Origin: Aureibacter tunicatorum
Lineage (GTDB): Bacteria; Bacteroidota; Bacteroidia; Cytophagales; Cyclobacteriaceae
Assembly: GCF_036492635.1 (NCBI RefSeq)
Contig: NZ_AP025305.1
Span: forward strand, 124,001-188,000
Direction: 5' to 3'
Length of the DNA stretch: 64,000 nucleotides
The notes below the pieces were generated by a model. It had not been told where the DNA came from, did no database searches, and saw only the letters and a program-made list of their open reading frames with translations. Position numbers and translations under genes: made by a program. Shown here in pieces: positions 8,541 to 17,256 of the stretch (position 1 is its first letter; each line of letters opens with the position of its first letter).

Positions 8541-9656
8541 TTACCTGGATGAAGCTTCTTGATCTTCTTCTACATTTTCCAAGATAGGTTTTAGCAAGTA
8601 AGGTTCCAGTTCAGGATACTTGAAAACTATGTCTTTTCTAATTTCTTGTATCTGCCAATCAGTTGTTTCGTAAAAGTTCTCTCCAAGTTTTCCGCTAATT
8701 GAGCGAGAGTCCACAGAATCCATTTTTGATTCGATATTATGAGGGAGCATACGGATGCTTCCTAGTGCCGCTGACAAGTCGTGAGCTCTCAATCCTGATT
8801 GATTCGAATGATCAAGCGCGGAAGACAGGTTTTCTTCGACTTTTCTCGCTATAGACAGTTCCCAGTTGTTGGAGATGCCTTGGATATCCATCATCAATGT
8901 GTCTCTGTTGATGTAAGAGATCGATCTTCTGCCTCTGACAAAGTGGCCGTAAATATTTTCCAAAGTATTGCTGCCATCCACTTGGTTCATTTTAGCCCAT
9001 TCGTTGCCCCAAAAATATGAAGGATCGATATAATATGTCGATGATTCTTCGCTTTTTCGAGTGCCTGTAAAACCGAACGCGGCATCCCAAGACATTTCGT
9101 TTCTTGCGATGGTGCTGTCATTTAATTTATTGTTGTTCACCTCTTCGCGAATACTGGAAAGATATCCTTTTTCCGAAAATTCGTTGAAGTAGATCACAGC
9201 TCCCATGAGCTCTTTTTCCACAAGCTTGGCGTAGTTCATGCCATTGCCGTCAAGCAAAAGGCTGCTTCCCGAAGGCAAGCTAGTCAAGCCGGGCTTCCCG
9301 TTTTCTCCTTGTTGCTGCAAGGAAGAAATGCTTGCAAATCGCTTGATCATGAATTCCACAGTGTCTTGCGAAGCAGGGCTGGTTAGTTCCATAAGACTGG
9401 CTCCTACAGCAAGCTTTTCCTTGTAAATTCCAAGCAATACGCTTTCGGATAGCTCAGCGCCATCATGTCCTTTTTCCATTTCCTCGATCAGCCTCAAAGC
9501 TTGAGCGTTGACACTTTCAAATGAAGAAAGATCGGTGTCGTAGTTATAGGTTGTGTTGTCGTAGTTTTCTCCAGATGGAGGATATTCGTTGTCGTACTTG
9601 CAAGATGAAAGGACGCTCATAGCGGCAATGGCCAAAAAAGCAAAGTTACGCCTCAT
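8541..9656 (-). CDS. DUF4856-like lipoprotein
   Basis: Predicted outer- or inner-membrane lipoprotein of 371 residues. The signal peptide ends in the lipobox LSSC, with the lipidated Cys19. The early segment YNYDTDLSSFESVNAQALRLIEEMEKG resembles the start of DUF4856, a Bacteroidota lipoprotein family often found near imelysin and haem-uptake genes. WDAAFGFTG and a helical C-terminal half also fit. Neighbours here (greB, a SpoU methyltransferase) give no functional hint, and no TonB or imelysin gene is adjacent. Family call is moderate; function unknown. Confidence 0.7.
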   Translation of the reverse strand: MRRNFAFLAIAAMSVLSSCKYDNEYPPSGENYDNTTYNYDTDLSSFESVNAQALRLIEEMEKGHDGAELSESVLLGIYKEKLAVGASLMELTSPASQDTVEFMIKRFASISSLQQQGENGKPGLTSLPSGSSLLLDGNGMNYAKLVEKELMGAVIYFNEFSEKGYLSSIREEVNNNKLNDSTIARNEMSWDAAFGFTGTRKSEESSTYYIDPSYFWGNEWAKMNQVDGSNTLENIYGHFVRGRRSISYINRDTLMMDIQGISNNWELSIARKVEENLSSALDHSNQSGLRAHDLSAALGSIRMLPHNIESKMDSVDSRSISGKLGENFYETTDWQIQEIRKDIVFKYPELEPYLLKPILENVEEDQEASSR

Positions 9657-9833
9657 GTCTATATTGTTTTATTGATACTCAATTATAATTTGTTGGATCC
9701 AAATCTCAAATTTTGGTATCTAATTTCTATAATTTAAGGTAATAATTTTTGCAATGGCATAGGCTATGGTGTTAGGCATTATTTGCCCATGACAAGAAAA
9801 ATGCTGAGTATAATTTAAAAAAAAATACTTCAA

Positions 9834-10367
9834 TTACAAATTTTTGATTTTTCCAATGACATCCCAAAGGACGATGCCCATGGATACAGAGATGTTCAAT
9901 GAATGCTTGGTGCCGTATTGGGGAATTTCAATGACTTGATCGGATGAGGCTACGACTTCTTCCTCAACACCGAAAACTTCGTTGCCGAAAACAAGCGCGT
10001 ATTTTTCGCCTTTGGAAGGAGTGAAATCATCAAGAGATACGCTTTGGTCCGCTTGTTCCACAGAAAGGATCTTGAAGCCTTCGCTTCTCAAGCTTTTCAA
10101 GGCATCGGATGTGCTGTCATGATATTCCCAAGCTACAGAATCTTGGGCGCCAAGAGCCGTTTTGTGAATATCTCTATGAGGGGGCGTTCCTGTGATGCCG
10201 CATAGAAGTATTTTTTCGACCAAAAACGCATCCCCGGTTCTGAAAGCGGAACCCACATTGTTAAGGCTTCTGACATTGTCCAATACGATAACAACTGGTT
10301 TCTTTTCTTTGGTTTTGAATTCTTCCACAGAAATTCTGTCAAGTTCCTCGTTTTTAAGTTTTCTCAT
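9834..10367 (-). CDS. TrmH/SpoU family RNA 2'-O-methyltransferase
   Basis: SAM-dependent methyltransferase of the trefoil-knot SPOUT class, methylating a ribose 2'-OH in tRNA or rRNA. All three SpoU motifs are present: NNVGSAFR at residues 36-43, FGNEVFGV at 127-134 in the SAM-binding knot, and IPQYGTKHSLNISVSMGI at 148-165. The 177-residue protein is a bare catalytic domain without an RNA-binding extension, like TrmL or small TrmH proteins. Its target cannot be decided from sequence. It is divergent from mutS across 197 bp. Confidence 0.92.
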   Translation of the reverse strand: MRKLKNEELDRISVEEFKTKEKKPVVIVLDNVRSLNNVGSAFRTGDAFLVEKILLCGITGTPPHRDIHKTALGAQDSVAWEYHDSTSDALKSLRSEGFKILSVEQADQSVSLDDFTPSKGEKYALVFGNEVFGVEEEVVASSDQVIEIPQYGTKHSLNISVSMGIVLWDVIGKIKNL

Positions 10368-10564
10368 GGCTTTGCTGTTAATTCAATTCGCAATTTAGCC
10401 TATTCTCTCAAAAATTTATAAATAAACGACCCGCTTTCTTTAAATCTTTACATTTAGATAGGCAAAGTGTTCATTCATAGAATATAACCATTAAATTTGC
10501 GTTTTGCCCGCGCTAAAATGAAAGCGCGGGAGGCAATTTAGAGGCGCTAAGACACGATTCAATT

Positions 10565-13189
10565 ATGGCAAAAACGAGCAAGTCGAAGAAGGCCGCGGGG
10601 GGCAAGGAAACTCCGCTGATGAGGCAGTACAATGAGATCAAGAAAAAATATCCAGGAGCTTTGCTTCTTTTCAGAGTGGGCGATTTTTATGAAACTTTTG
10701 GCGAAGACGCTGTCAAAGCCAGCAAGGTATTGGAAATCGTCTTGACAAAAAGGGGCGCAGGATCATCTTCCGAGACAGAACTTGCCGGCTTTCCTCATCA
10801 TTCCCTTGACTCTTACTTGCCTAGATTGGTGAGAGCGGGGTATCGAGTGGCTATTTGCGATCAGCTGGAAGACCCTAAGTCTGTGAAAGGCATTGTGAAA
10901 AGGGGAGTTACGGAACTGGTGACTCCGGGACTAGCGATTAACGACAATGTGCTTGAGCAAAAAAGCAACAACTTCTTGGCTTCCGTTTATTTTGGGAAAA
11001 AAGGCATGACAGGCCTTTCTTTGTTGGACTTGTCCACAGGCGAGTTTATGGTGGCCAATGGGAGCTCGCAGTATGTTGACAATTTGATGAAATCATTCAG
11101 CCCTTCTGAGATTATTTATTGCAAAGCGCAAAGAAAGCAATTCGAGGAGTATTTTTCCGAAGAAGCAAATCCTTATGCTTTGGAGGATTGGGCATACAGT
11201 TTTGATTTCGCTTTCGAACAGCTTACGCATCATTTCAAGACGCAAAACCTTAAGGGATTTGGCGTGGATAATGTCACGGAAGGGGTCGTGGCTGCTGGAG
11301 CTATCATACATTACCTGAAAGAGACGGAACATAAAGAGATTGGCCATATCACCCACATCGCTCGTTTGGAAAAGGACAAGTATGTCTGGCTGGACAAGTT
11401 TACGGTGCAAAATTTGGAAATCCTTACGCCTCAGCATGACGCTGGAGTGGCATTGGTTGATGTGATCGACAAGACTTTGAGCCCTATGGGCGCAAGAATG
11501 CTTCGCAAATGGGCGGTGTTGCCATTAAAGGAAAGCGCTAGAATCAAAGAAAGGCTTGATGCGGTCGAAGCATTGGAGGAAGATGGCGAGCTGCATGAGA
11601 ATATTTGCAAATATTTGAAGAATATCGGCGATGTGGAGCGATTGATCTCCAAAGTAGCTGTCGGAAGAATAAATCCTCGCGAGATGCTTCAGCTGAAAAA
11701 AGCCTTGGGGAATATTGGACCGATTAAGCAGCTCTTGCATGGAAGCGATGCCGATGTGTTGCGAAAAATTTCCGATCAGCTGAACCATTGCCAATTTCTT
11801 TTTGACAAGATTGATGCTGAGTTGAAAGACGATGTCCCGATCGTTTCAAATTTGGGGAATTTGATTCGCGAAGGCATCGATGGAGAGCTTGACGAATTAA
11901 GGGCGATGGCTTTTTCCGGCAAGGATTATCTGGCTCAGATTCAAAAAAGGGAGATGGAGAGAACAGGCATTCCTTCTTTGAAAATTGCCTATAATAAAGT
12001 ATTCGGCTATTATCTTGAAGTCACTAACGCGCACAAGGACAAAGTGCCTGAAGAATGGATAAGAAAGCAGACTTTGGTGAACGCCGAAAGATATATCACT
12101 GAAGAGCTCAAGACTTATGAAGAGAAGATTCTCAGCGCGGAAGGAAAGCTCGTGGTCATTGAGCAAAGAATTTATCAGGAATTGGTGTCGTCCGCAATGG
12201 ATTATATCGAACCGATACAACAAAATGCCAAGGCTGTCGCGATGTTGGATTGTTTGTGCTCTTTCGCGCAAGTGGCTTTGGATTATGGATATTGCAAGCC
12301 TACGATACTTGAAAGCAAAGGATTGAACATCAAGGATGGGCGCCATCCTGTGATAGAAAGACAAATGGGGATGGGAGAGGAATATGTGCCTAATGACATA
12401 AGCTTGTCTCCGGATGATCAGCAAATAGCTATAATCACAGGTCCTAACATGTCAGGTAAGTCCGCTTTGCTGAGGCAGACAGCTTTGATTGTTTTGATGG
12501 CTCAGATGGGGTCTTTTGTGCCGGCATCACAAGCTGAGTTGGGCATTGTCGATAAAGTGTTCACCAGAGTCGGAGCTTCCGACAATTTGGCCAAAGGAGA
12601 GTCCACTTTCATGGTGGAGATGACCGAGACCGCGAGCATCATGAACAATCTCAGTGACAGAAGTCTGGTATTGATGGATGAGATCGGCCGAGGAACAAGC
12701 ACTTATGACGGCGTGTCTATCGCTTGGTCGATAGTCGAGTTTCTTCACAATCATCCTAAATTCAAGGCGAAAACGCTTTTTGCCACGCATTATCATGAGT
12801 TGAATGAGCTGGCTAACGATTTTCCAAGAATAAAGAATTTCAATGTTTCAGTCAAGGAACGCATGGGCAAGGTGATATTCATGCGGAAGCTAAGTCCGGG
12901 AGGCACAGCGCATAGTTTTGGTATCAATGTGGCTCAATTGGCTGGAATGCCTGACAATATCGTCGATCGGGCTCGCGAGATTTTGACGCACCTTGAGGAG
13001 AATAGGTCGAAGGAGCATTTTGAGGAAAAGGTAAGACAGGTTCCTAAGAATAACTATCAGCTAAGTCTCTTTGAAGCCGAAGATCCAGCGATGAAAGAAG
13101 TGAAGCAAGAATTGGAAAAATTGGATGTCAATGCGATGACGCCGATAGAGGCTTTGATGAAATTAAATGAAATAAAAAGCATGATTTGA
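10565..13189 (+). CDS. mutS: DNA mismatch repair ATPase MutS
   Basis: Mismatch-recognition ATPase of 874 residues, full length. The mismatch-stacking Phe-X-Glu motif is at F41-Y42-E43 within GDFYETFG. Walker A is GPNMSGKS at 626-633, the Walker B Asp-Glu is at 705-706 in LVLMDEIGRGTSTYDG, and FATHYHEL follows. A QLSLF sequence at 832-836 near the C terminus fits the sliding-clamp-binding consensus. No mutL lies nearby. The gene converges on a 1.5-kb non-coding stretch. A weak A/T-rich hairpin follows the stop at about 13195-13220. Confidence 0.97.
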   Translation: MAKTSKSKKAAGGKETPLMRQYNEIKKKYPGALLLFRVGDFYETFGEDAVKASKVLEIVLTKRGAGSSSETELAGFPHHSLDSYLPRLVRAGYRVAICDQLEDPKSVKGIVKRGVTELVTPGLAINDNVLEQKSNNFLASVYFGKKGMTGLSLLDLSTGEFMVANGSSQYVDNLMKSFSPSEIIYCKAQRKQFEEYFSEEANPYALEDWAYSFDFAFEQLTHHFKTQNLKGFGVDNVTEGVVAAGAIIHYLKETEHKEIGHITHIARLEKDKYVWLDKFTVQNLEILTPQHDAGVALVDVIDKTLSPMGARMLRKWAVLPLKESARIKERLDAVEALEEDGELHENICKYLKNIGDVERLISKVAVGRINPREMLQLKKALGNIGPIKQLLHGSDADVLRKISDQLNHCQFLFDKIDAELKDDVPIVSNLGNLIREGIDGELDELRAMAFSGKDYLAQIQKREMERTGIPSLKIAYNKVFGYYLEVTNAHKDKVPEEWIRKQTLVNAERYITEELKTYEEKILSAEGKLVVIEQRIYQELVSSAMDYIEPIQQNAKAVAMLDCLCSFAQVALDYGYCKPTILESKGLNIKDGRHPVIERQMGMGEEYVPNDISLSPDDQQIAIITGPNMSGKSALLRQTALIVLMAQMGSFVPASQAELGIVDKVFTRVGASDNLAKGESTFMVEMTETASIMNNLSDRSLVLMDEIGRGTSTYDGVSIAWSIVEFLHNHPKFKAKTLFATHYHELNELANDFPRIKNFNVSVKERMGKVIFMRKLSPGGTAHSFGINVAQLAGMPDNIVDRAREILTHLEENRSKEHFEEKVRQVPKNNYQLSLFEAEDPAMKEVKQELEKLDVNAMTPIEALMKLNEIKSMI

Positions 13190-13298
13190 TTTTAAAAGGG
13201 AAAAGTGTTTCTTTTTCCATGCTTTTCAATTAATACACTGATAATTATCAACTAATTCCTTGTTTTTAAATTAACTTTTGGTTTACTTGTAATAAATC

Positions 13299-13332
13299 AA
13301 AAAAGAAAATGGCTGTCGCATTCGCGACAGCC
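13299..13332 (-). terminator. Intrinsic terminator ending T-tract array 1
   Basis: Perfect 9-bp stem GGCTGTCGC / GCGACAGCC at 13311-13332, followed on the minus strand by ATTTTCTTTTTTG. No T-run follows on the plus strand, so it acts leftward. It does not serve an annotated gene; the nearest minus-strand CDS ends 1.4 kb upstream. Confidence 0.75.
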
Positions 13333-13340
13333 TGAAATCT

Positions 13341-13477
13341 AAAAATCCGTACACAACAGTTAATACATTTTTTAAAAAGTACAAGCTTAAAAAGTAAATT
13401 AAAAAATAGCTCCTCTTAAAAAGTAAAGGTCAAAAAATCCATCAAAAAAAGTCAAGCGATAAAAAAGTACATAAAAA
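13341..13477 (-). repeat. T-tract array 1 (A-tracts on plus strand)
   Basis: Nine A5-A7 tracts on the plus strand (13341, 13374, 13389, 13401, 13418, 13432, 13444, 13461, 13473), eight of them spaced 12-17 bp apart. Spacers of 6-11 nt differ, but several share TTAAAAAGTA or AAAAAGTAC. On the minus strand this is a U-tract-rich RNA leading into the terminator at 13299-13332. A 28-codon Phe-rich ORF (13399-13485) overlaps it. Array 2 (14154-14248) and array 3 (55653-55711) have the same design. Function unknown. Confidence 0.7.
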
Positions 13478-13485
13478 CAGTTCAT

Positions 13486-14080
13486 GACTTAACGACCAAG
13501 GCTTACATTATTTTCCGGAATTCAATGCATTGATGCATAGCTCTTGAATCGACTTTCAAGGAAACTTATATCCCTGTTTGTCATGATTCAAATATCAATA
13601 ATATGCCTCAAAGCAACTATGACAATTGTCACTTAATGCATTGATTATAAAAAACATCGCAAAAAAAGTGTTCAAATTGCGAATTTTTTAAAACAGATCA
13701 GCTTGCGTTAAACTTGAATTTGTCTAATATGGTAAACTTTGATTAATTTGATTCGTATTTAATATTATCGCTTTTGATAGTCTTTAATAAGTTTTATGAG
13801 CTGATTTAATAGGATTAATATTAGGTAGTTTCATTGTTTGCAAATAGTGATTTCTATTTATATTTATATATAATAAAGATCTTGGAATAGATTGCTGTCA
13901 AGATTAAATAATTGTTATGATCTTTGACAACATTTAGCGATACATTTGCATTGATGTTTAAATGTGAAGGAAATTTTTGATAAAATAATTCACCTATCAG
14001 TTAGTTAAGTATCAATTTATAAATAATTGAATTATAAATTTGATTTGTTGATGGAGTTTCGTATTATTAGATATGCAAAT
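13486..14080. other. AT-rich intergenic stretch with no recognised feature
   Basis: Between array 1 and the array 2 terminator. I find no ORF with coding character, no convincing tRNA or terminator, and no TTTG/TAnnTTTG promoter pair on either strand. Confidence 0.5.
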
Positions 14081-14109
14081 AAAAAAAGCCGCCACCCTGA
14101 GGCGACGGC
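14081..14109 (-). terminator. Intrinsic terminator ending T-tract array 2
   Basis: 9-bp stem (14088-14096 with 14101-14109, two G-U pairs in the minus-strand RNA) followed by T7 on the minus strand. It ends a leftward transcript through array 2, or read-through from the SDR gene 630 bp upstream. Confidence 0.8.
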
Positions 14110-14153
14110 TTGAGAATTAAAAGTGTCCTAATACTTGTTCTTGTTCTCTTTCT

Positions 14154-14248
14154 AAAAAATTGCCAGTCAAAAAAATAGCGTTCAAAAAAAGACGTCCTGT
14201 CAAAAAAAAGCCGAAAAAATAAGCGAGTAAAAAAGTGCTAGATAAAAA
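14154..14248 (-). repeat. T-tract array 2 (A-tracts on plus strand)
   Basis: Seven A5-A8 tracts starting at 14154, 14169, 14184, 14202, 14214, 14229 and 14244, that is steps of 15, 15, 18, 12, 15 and 15 nt, all multiples of three. The minus strand is open across the array from a possible TTG at 14284 to a stop at 14117 (55 codons, hydrophobic, Phe/Leu-rich) but has no ATG. The 14081-14109 terminator follows. Same design as arrays 1 and 3. Confidence 0.7.
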
Positions 14249-14372
14249 GTATAAGATCTTAAGCTCGCTCCATTCTTCAAACAAAGTGAATCAAAAGACT
14301 TGTGTCTAAGCATGGAGCTCATATTTTGCCCATTCGCTTATATCAAATCTCAAAAAATTCTAGCATAAAAAA

Positions 14373-14388
14373 CATGACAAAAGTCATG
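14373..14388. repeat. Perfect inverted repeat CATGAC-AAAA-GTCATG
   Basis: Perfect 6-bp arms around AAAA, 125 bp upstream (minus sense) of array 2. The left 13 nt (ACATGACAAAAGT) also occur just upstream of array 3 at 55734-55746. Could be a regulator site or chance. The rest of 14389-14739 shows nothing I can name. Confidence 0.4.
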
Positions 14389-14739
14389 AAATGGCAAAAT
14401 TTTAAAAAAAAGCTGTTAAATAGTATTAGATTTGCAATATTTCAATCAATTCTCAACTAAGAAAGTAAATATTTTACGCATCTTTTGAACTTGATTTAGT
14501 AATATTGATTTTCTTATAATTACCTGTCATTTGAGCGATAATTTTTGGATTTTTCATAAAAAATAAAGATTAAAAATCCGAAAACGATTCCGTAATATCA
14601 CAATTGACGCTTTAGCCTGTTGAGATTTGTATTGGCATGTGATTTAACGTGTTTTAACATTAATCTTGACCAAAAAACAAAAGATGTTTGAATTTGGCTT
14701 TTGGTCAAGTGGTTTATTCAAGAAACTCGAACGAATTGC

Positions 14740-15471
14740 TTAGTTTTTGACTTCAGTATTGAATTTTCGAATATCAATAAATGAGCCGCTTGCTTGTGCG
14801 GATACTTCTGAAATAGTCTCCAACAACCGCTTTGCCAATTCTTCAGGCGAAGGCATGTATTCGGTGCCGCGGGCTTCTTTGAGTCTTTGAATGCTAGAGA
14901 ATTTTTCGCTGTCCACATTGCCTCCGCATAAGTAATCTTGCATCGCCGTATCCACAAGTCCGGGAGCCAAAGATGAAAAATGGGTTTGCGCCCTTTCTGC
15001 AGCGTAAAGCTGTATAAGCATGTTGAAGCTCGCTTTGGAAATTGCATATCCGGACCATCCTCTATTGCCGTTCACGGCTGCTCCGGATGATATGCCGACT
15101 ACTTGCTCGATAGTTCCAACGGTATCGAATAGACTGTCCAAAAGAACTTTGTTCGCCCATACATTTACCTGCATGATGTCGTTTAGTTCTTTGATACTGG
15201 TGTCTTTCATATCCTTAATATCCCCTAGTATGCCAGCATTCAAAACGACAATGTCCAATTTTTCAATGTTTTGAAGAAAAACGGATATGTTTTGAGAGAT
15301 GGATTCCAAATTGTTCAAATCCAAGGAGCAAAAATGGAAACTCTTATTGTTAATTAAGTCTTTTGGAGTTCTACGGCTAAGTCCATAAACTTCATGTCCT
15401 TGAGCAAGTAGTTCTTTGGCAAGGCCCAAGCCTATGCCTGAACTGCAACCAGTAAGCAATACTTTTTTCAT
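14740..15471 (-). CDS. Short-chain dehydrogenase/reductase (SDR)
   Basis: Classical SDR of 243 residues, an NAD(P)-dependent oxidoreductase. The cofactor loop TGCSSGIG is at 7-14, NAG at 78-80, the catalytic Ser in GISSG near 128, and the YxxxK pair at Tyr142 and Lys146. The Ser-Arg-Arg at about 32-34 after the second strand suggests NADP preference. The substrate is unknown. It is the last gene of a leftward run fldA, 105-aa gene, 175-aa gene, SDR; gaps of 8-100 bp allow cotranscription. Confidence 0.88.
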   Translation of the reverse strand: MKKVLLTGCSSGIGLGLAKELLAQGHEVYGLSRRTPKDLINNKSFHFCSLDLNNLESISQNISVFLQNIEKLDIVVLNAGILGDIKDMKDTSIKELNDIMQVNVWANKVLLDSLFDTVGTIEQVVGISSGAAVNGNRGWSGYAISKASFNMLIQLYAAERAQTHFSSLAPGLVDTAMQDYLCGGNVDSEKFSSIQRLKEARGTEYMPSPEELAKRLLETISEVSAQASGSFIDIRKFNTEVKN

Positions 15472-15531
15472 TTCGTTTTTTTATTTTAATTCTATCGGAA
15501 ATATCAAGTTGGTTCTTGGTGTGTGTAGAAA

Positions 15532-16059
15532 TTATCCGGCCTGGGTTTCAGCTCCTATCACCTCATAGGTTTTTCCCAAGAAAGTGATTTGGCCTTCGCC
15601 TAGTTCTCCTTTTAACACGTATTTTTCTATGTAGTCCTTTGTGCCGTGAATTAATAGCTGAGCGAATAATTTGCCTTTGATGACGGTTGCATTGGATTTG
15701 ATGGCCATCATAGGGTTATGTCTGTTGTTTTCGGCAAGCAAATTAAGTCCTTCGATTTCTACTTGAGCGGATTTGATTTGATGATTGAGCCAAGCGATTT
15801 CATTAGCGTCTGGTTCTGATTCCAGTTTTCTTTCAGCGCTTGATATTTCCTCTTCGAGTTTTTTTATTGCTTGTTCCGTATTGTTAGAAGGCGGAGCGTA
15901 GCGCTTTTCACGTCTTTGTTGTTCCGCTTCCAAATATATCTCATCATTGATCCAAGCTTCCATTTGGTTAAGGAATTTCTGGCAGTCGCTCAGGTTTGTG
16001 GCAATGGTTGGGTATTTGTCTGTCGGAAATAAATCTTTTGAACTTATAGAGAGTTCCAT
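15532..16059 (-). CDS. Conserved-looking hypothetical protein with coiled coil
   Basis: A 175-residue protein I do not recognise. Residues 35-110 are charged and helical (EAEQQRREKR, IKKLEEEISSAERKLE) with heptad-like spacing, so a coiled coil is likely. The C-terminal 55 residues are more globular (GKLFAQLLIHGTKDYIEKY, then ITFLGKTYEVIGAE). No signal peptide or cysteine. It sits between the SDR and a Cys-rich small protein in a probable leftward operon headed by flavodoxin. Confidence 0.6.
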   Translation of the reverse strand: MELSISSKDLFPTDKYPTIATNLSDCQKFLNQMEAWINDEIYLEAEQQRREKRYAPPSNNTEQAIKKLEEEISSAERKLESEPDANEIAWLNHQIKSAQVEIEGLNLLAENNRHNPMMAIKSNATVIKGKLFAQLLIHGTKDYIEKYVLKGELGEGQITFLGKTYEVIGAETQAG

Positions 16060-16159
16060 AAAAAAGTAGTTAAGTTTTGAAATAAGTTGATGCCTAAATT
16101 TCCGACAATTTACAGACCAACTTTTATTGAGAAAAAGATAACTTGCGAAATTTCTTTTT

Positions 16160-16477
16160 TTAGCTTAAAATGTCTTTGGCTGTTTGAAGCATTTCGATTT
16201 GCATGAAGCAATTTTGCAAGGTATCGAATTCTGTTTTATCCAGCATTAGTGTGGGCTGGCTTTTAGTAGTGCGAATGGCGAGCAACATTTGCCCGCCAAA
16301 TAAACTGGCGCATTCATCAAAATTTGACCTGCAAACAAGCTTCTTGAGACTGGAGTATTCATTGTAAGCCATTTTGCAATAATAAGTTTTGCACTTGAAA
16401 ATCATTTCGGAACATGTCAAGCACTGGGCTATGTATACTCCGTCCGTGTCAGCAAGGACTTTATGTAAGCAGCTCAT
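16160..16477 (-). CDS. Small cysteine-rich protein, possibly DUF6686-like
   Basis: A 105-residue protein with eight cysteines, including CLTC (residues 19-22) and CKTYYC (29-34), which could bind a metal such as zinc. The layout, a Cys-rich head followed by strands and an FDTLQNCFMQIE-type amphipathic helix, resembles small Bacteroidota proteins of the DUF6686 type, but that match is from memory and weak. It starts 8 bp after the flavodoxin stop, so the two are almost certainly cotranscribed, hinting at a redox or metal link. Confidence 0.6.
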   Translation of the reverse strand: MSCLHKVLADTDGVYIAQCLTCSEMIFKCKTYYCKMAYNEYSSLKKLVCRSNFDECASLFGGQMLLAIRTTKSQPTLMLDKTEFDTLQNCFMQIEMLQTAKDILS

Positions 16478-16485
16478 ATTTTTTC

Positions 16486-17007
16486 TTAAGATTCGAATTC
16501 TTCCAAGATTTGCTCCGTCCAGATTTGAAGCCTTTCGTCTGTTAATTCAGGCTCGTTGTCGACATCTATCGCCAAGCCTTTGAAATAAGTGTGTCCTTCA
16601 AGTTCGATTTCGGCTTTGGAAGCGGCGTATTCGTATCCTTCGGCATCCCAAAGTCCGATTAATTGTCCTCCATTTTCCATTACCACATCGGCAAGAATTC
16701 CCACTCCATCAATAAACCAATCTCCGTACCCATGTTGATCGCCTAAGCCGAATATGGCTACAGTTTTGCCGGTAAAGTCAATTTCTTGGAAGTAATTGTC
16801 ATACGCGGTTTCCCAATCGCTTTGCAATTCGCCGTCGTACCAAGTTGGAATGCCGATGACGATACGCTCGTATTCAGCAAAAGTTTCCGCTGAAGCGTCG
16901 CTAACATAATGTTCGTCGATATTTTCCGCTCCTAGCAATTCGATAAGCGAATTGACTACTTCCTCTGTATTTCCTGTGTCTGATCCGTAAAAAAGCCCGA
17001 TTTTCAT
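16486..17007 (-). CDS. fldA: Flavodoxin (long-chain type)
   Basis: FMN-binding electron carrier, 173 residues when started at the ATG at 17007. A TTG 9 bp upstream is possible but less likely, because MKIGLFYGSDTGNTE matches flavodoxin N termini exactly. The phosphate loop GSDTGNTE is at residues 8-15, the isoalloxazine-contacting PTWYDGELQSDW near 55, and GLGDQHGYGDWFIDG near 90. The insertion after that strand makes it the long-chain class. It heads a leftward run with two small unknown genes and an SDR. Confidence 0.95.
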   Translation of the reverse strand: MKIGLFYGSDTGNTEEVVNSLIELLGAENIDEHYVSDASAETFAEYERIVIGIPTWYDGELQSDWETAYDNYFQEIDFTGKTVAIFGLGDQHGYGDWFIDGVGILADVVMENGGQLIGLWDAEGYEYAASKAEIELEGHTYFKGLAIDVDNEPELTDERLQIWTEQILEEFES

Positions 17008-17195
17008 AAGCTTCAATTATTATTTAAACTCAATAAAAATAAATTTAATCCTTAAAATTATTTCATCCAAGGAAAAAGTCAAATAAACAATTTTATTGGC
17101 AGTATTGGCCTTTTTTGAGACAGTAATATATCAGTCTTAGCGTCTTGGGAATTATTCCAGCAAGCTGGAGTGATGGATGAAATATTTCGCAGAAC

Positions 17196-17227
17196 AAAAA
17201 AGGCCTTTTCAATGAAGAAAAGGCCTT
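17196..17227 (-). terminator. Intrinsic terminator of the RluD-type gene
   Basis: About 11-bp stem (AAGGCCTTTTC / GAAAAGGCCTT) with a short loop and T6 on the minus strand, 30 bp after the stop codon. Confidence 0.85.
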
Positions 17228-17256
17228 GGAGATATAGCTATAATGGATTATTATTT

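Noticed and set aside
13341-14248. CRISPR array
   Set aside because: The repeated unit is only an A5-A8 tract, spacers are 4-11 nt and there are no cas genes.
13341-14248. Helically phased A-tracts (intrinsic DNA bend)
   Set aside because: Steps of 12-18 bp do not match the 10.5-bp helical repeat, so strong curvature is not expected, although some bending cannot be excluded.
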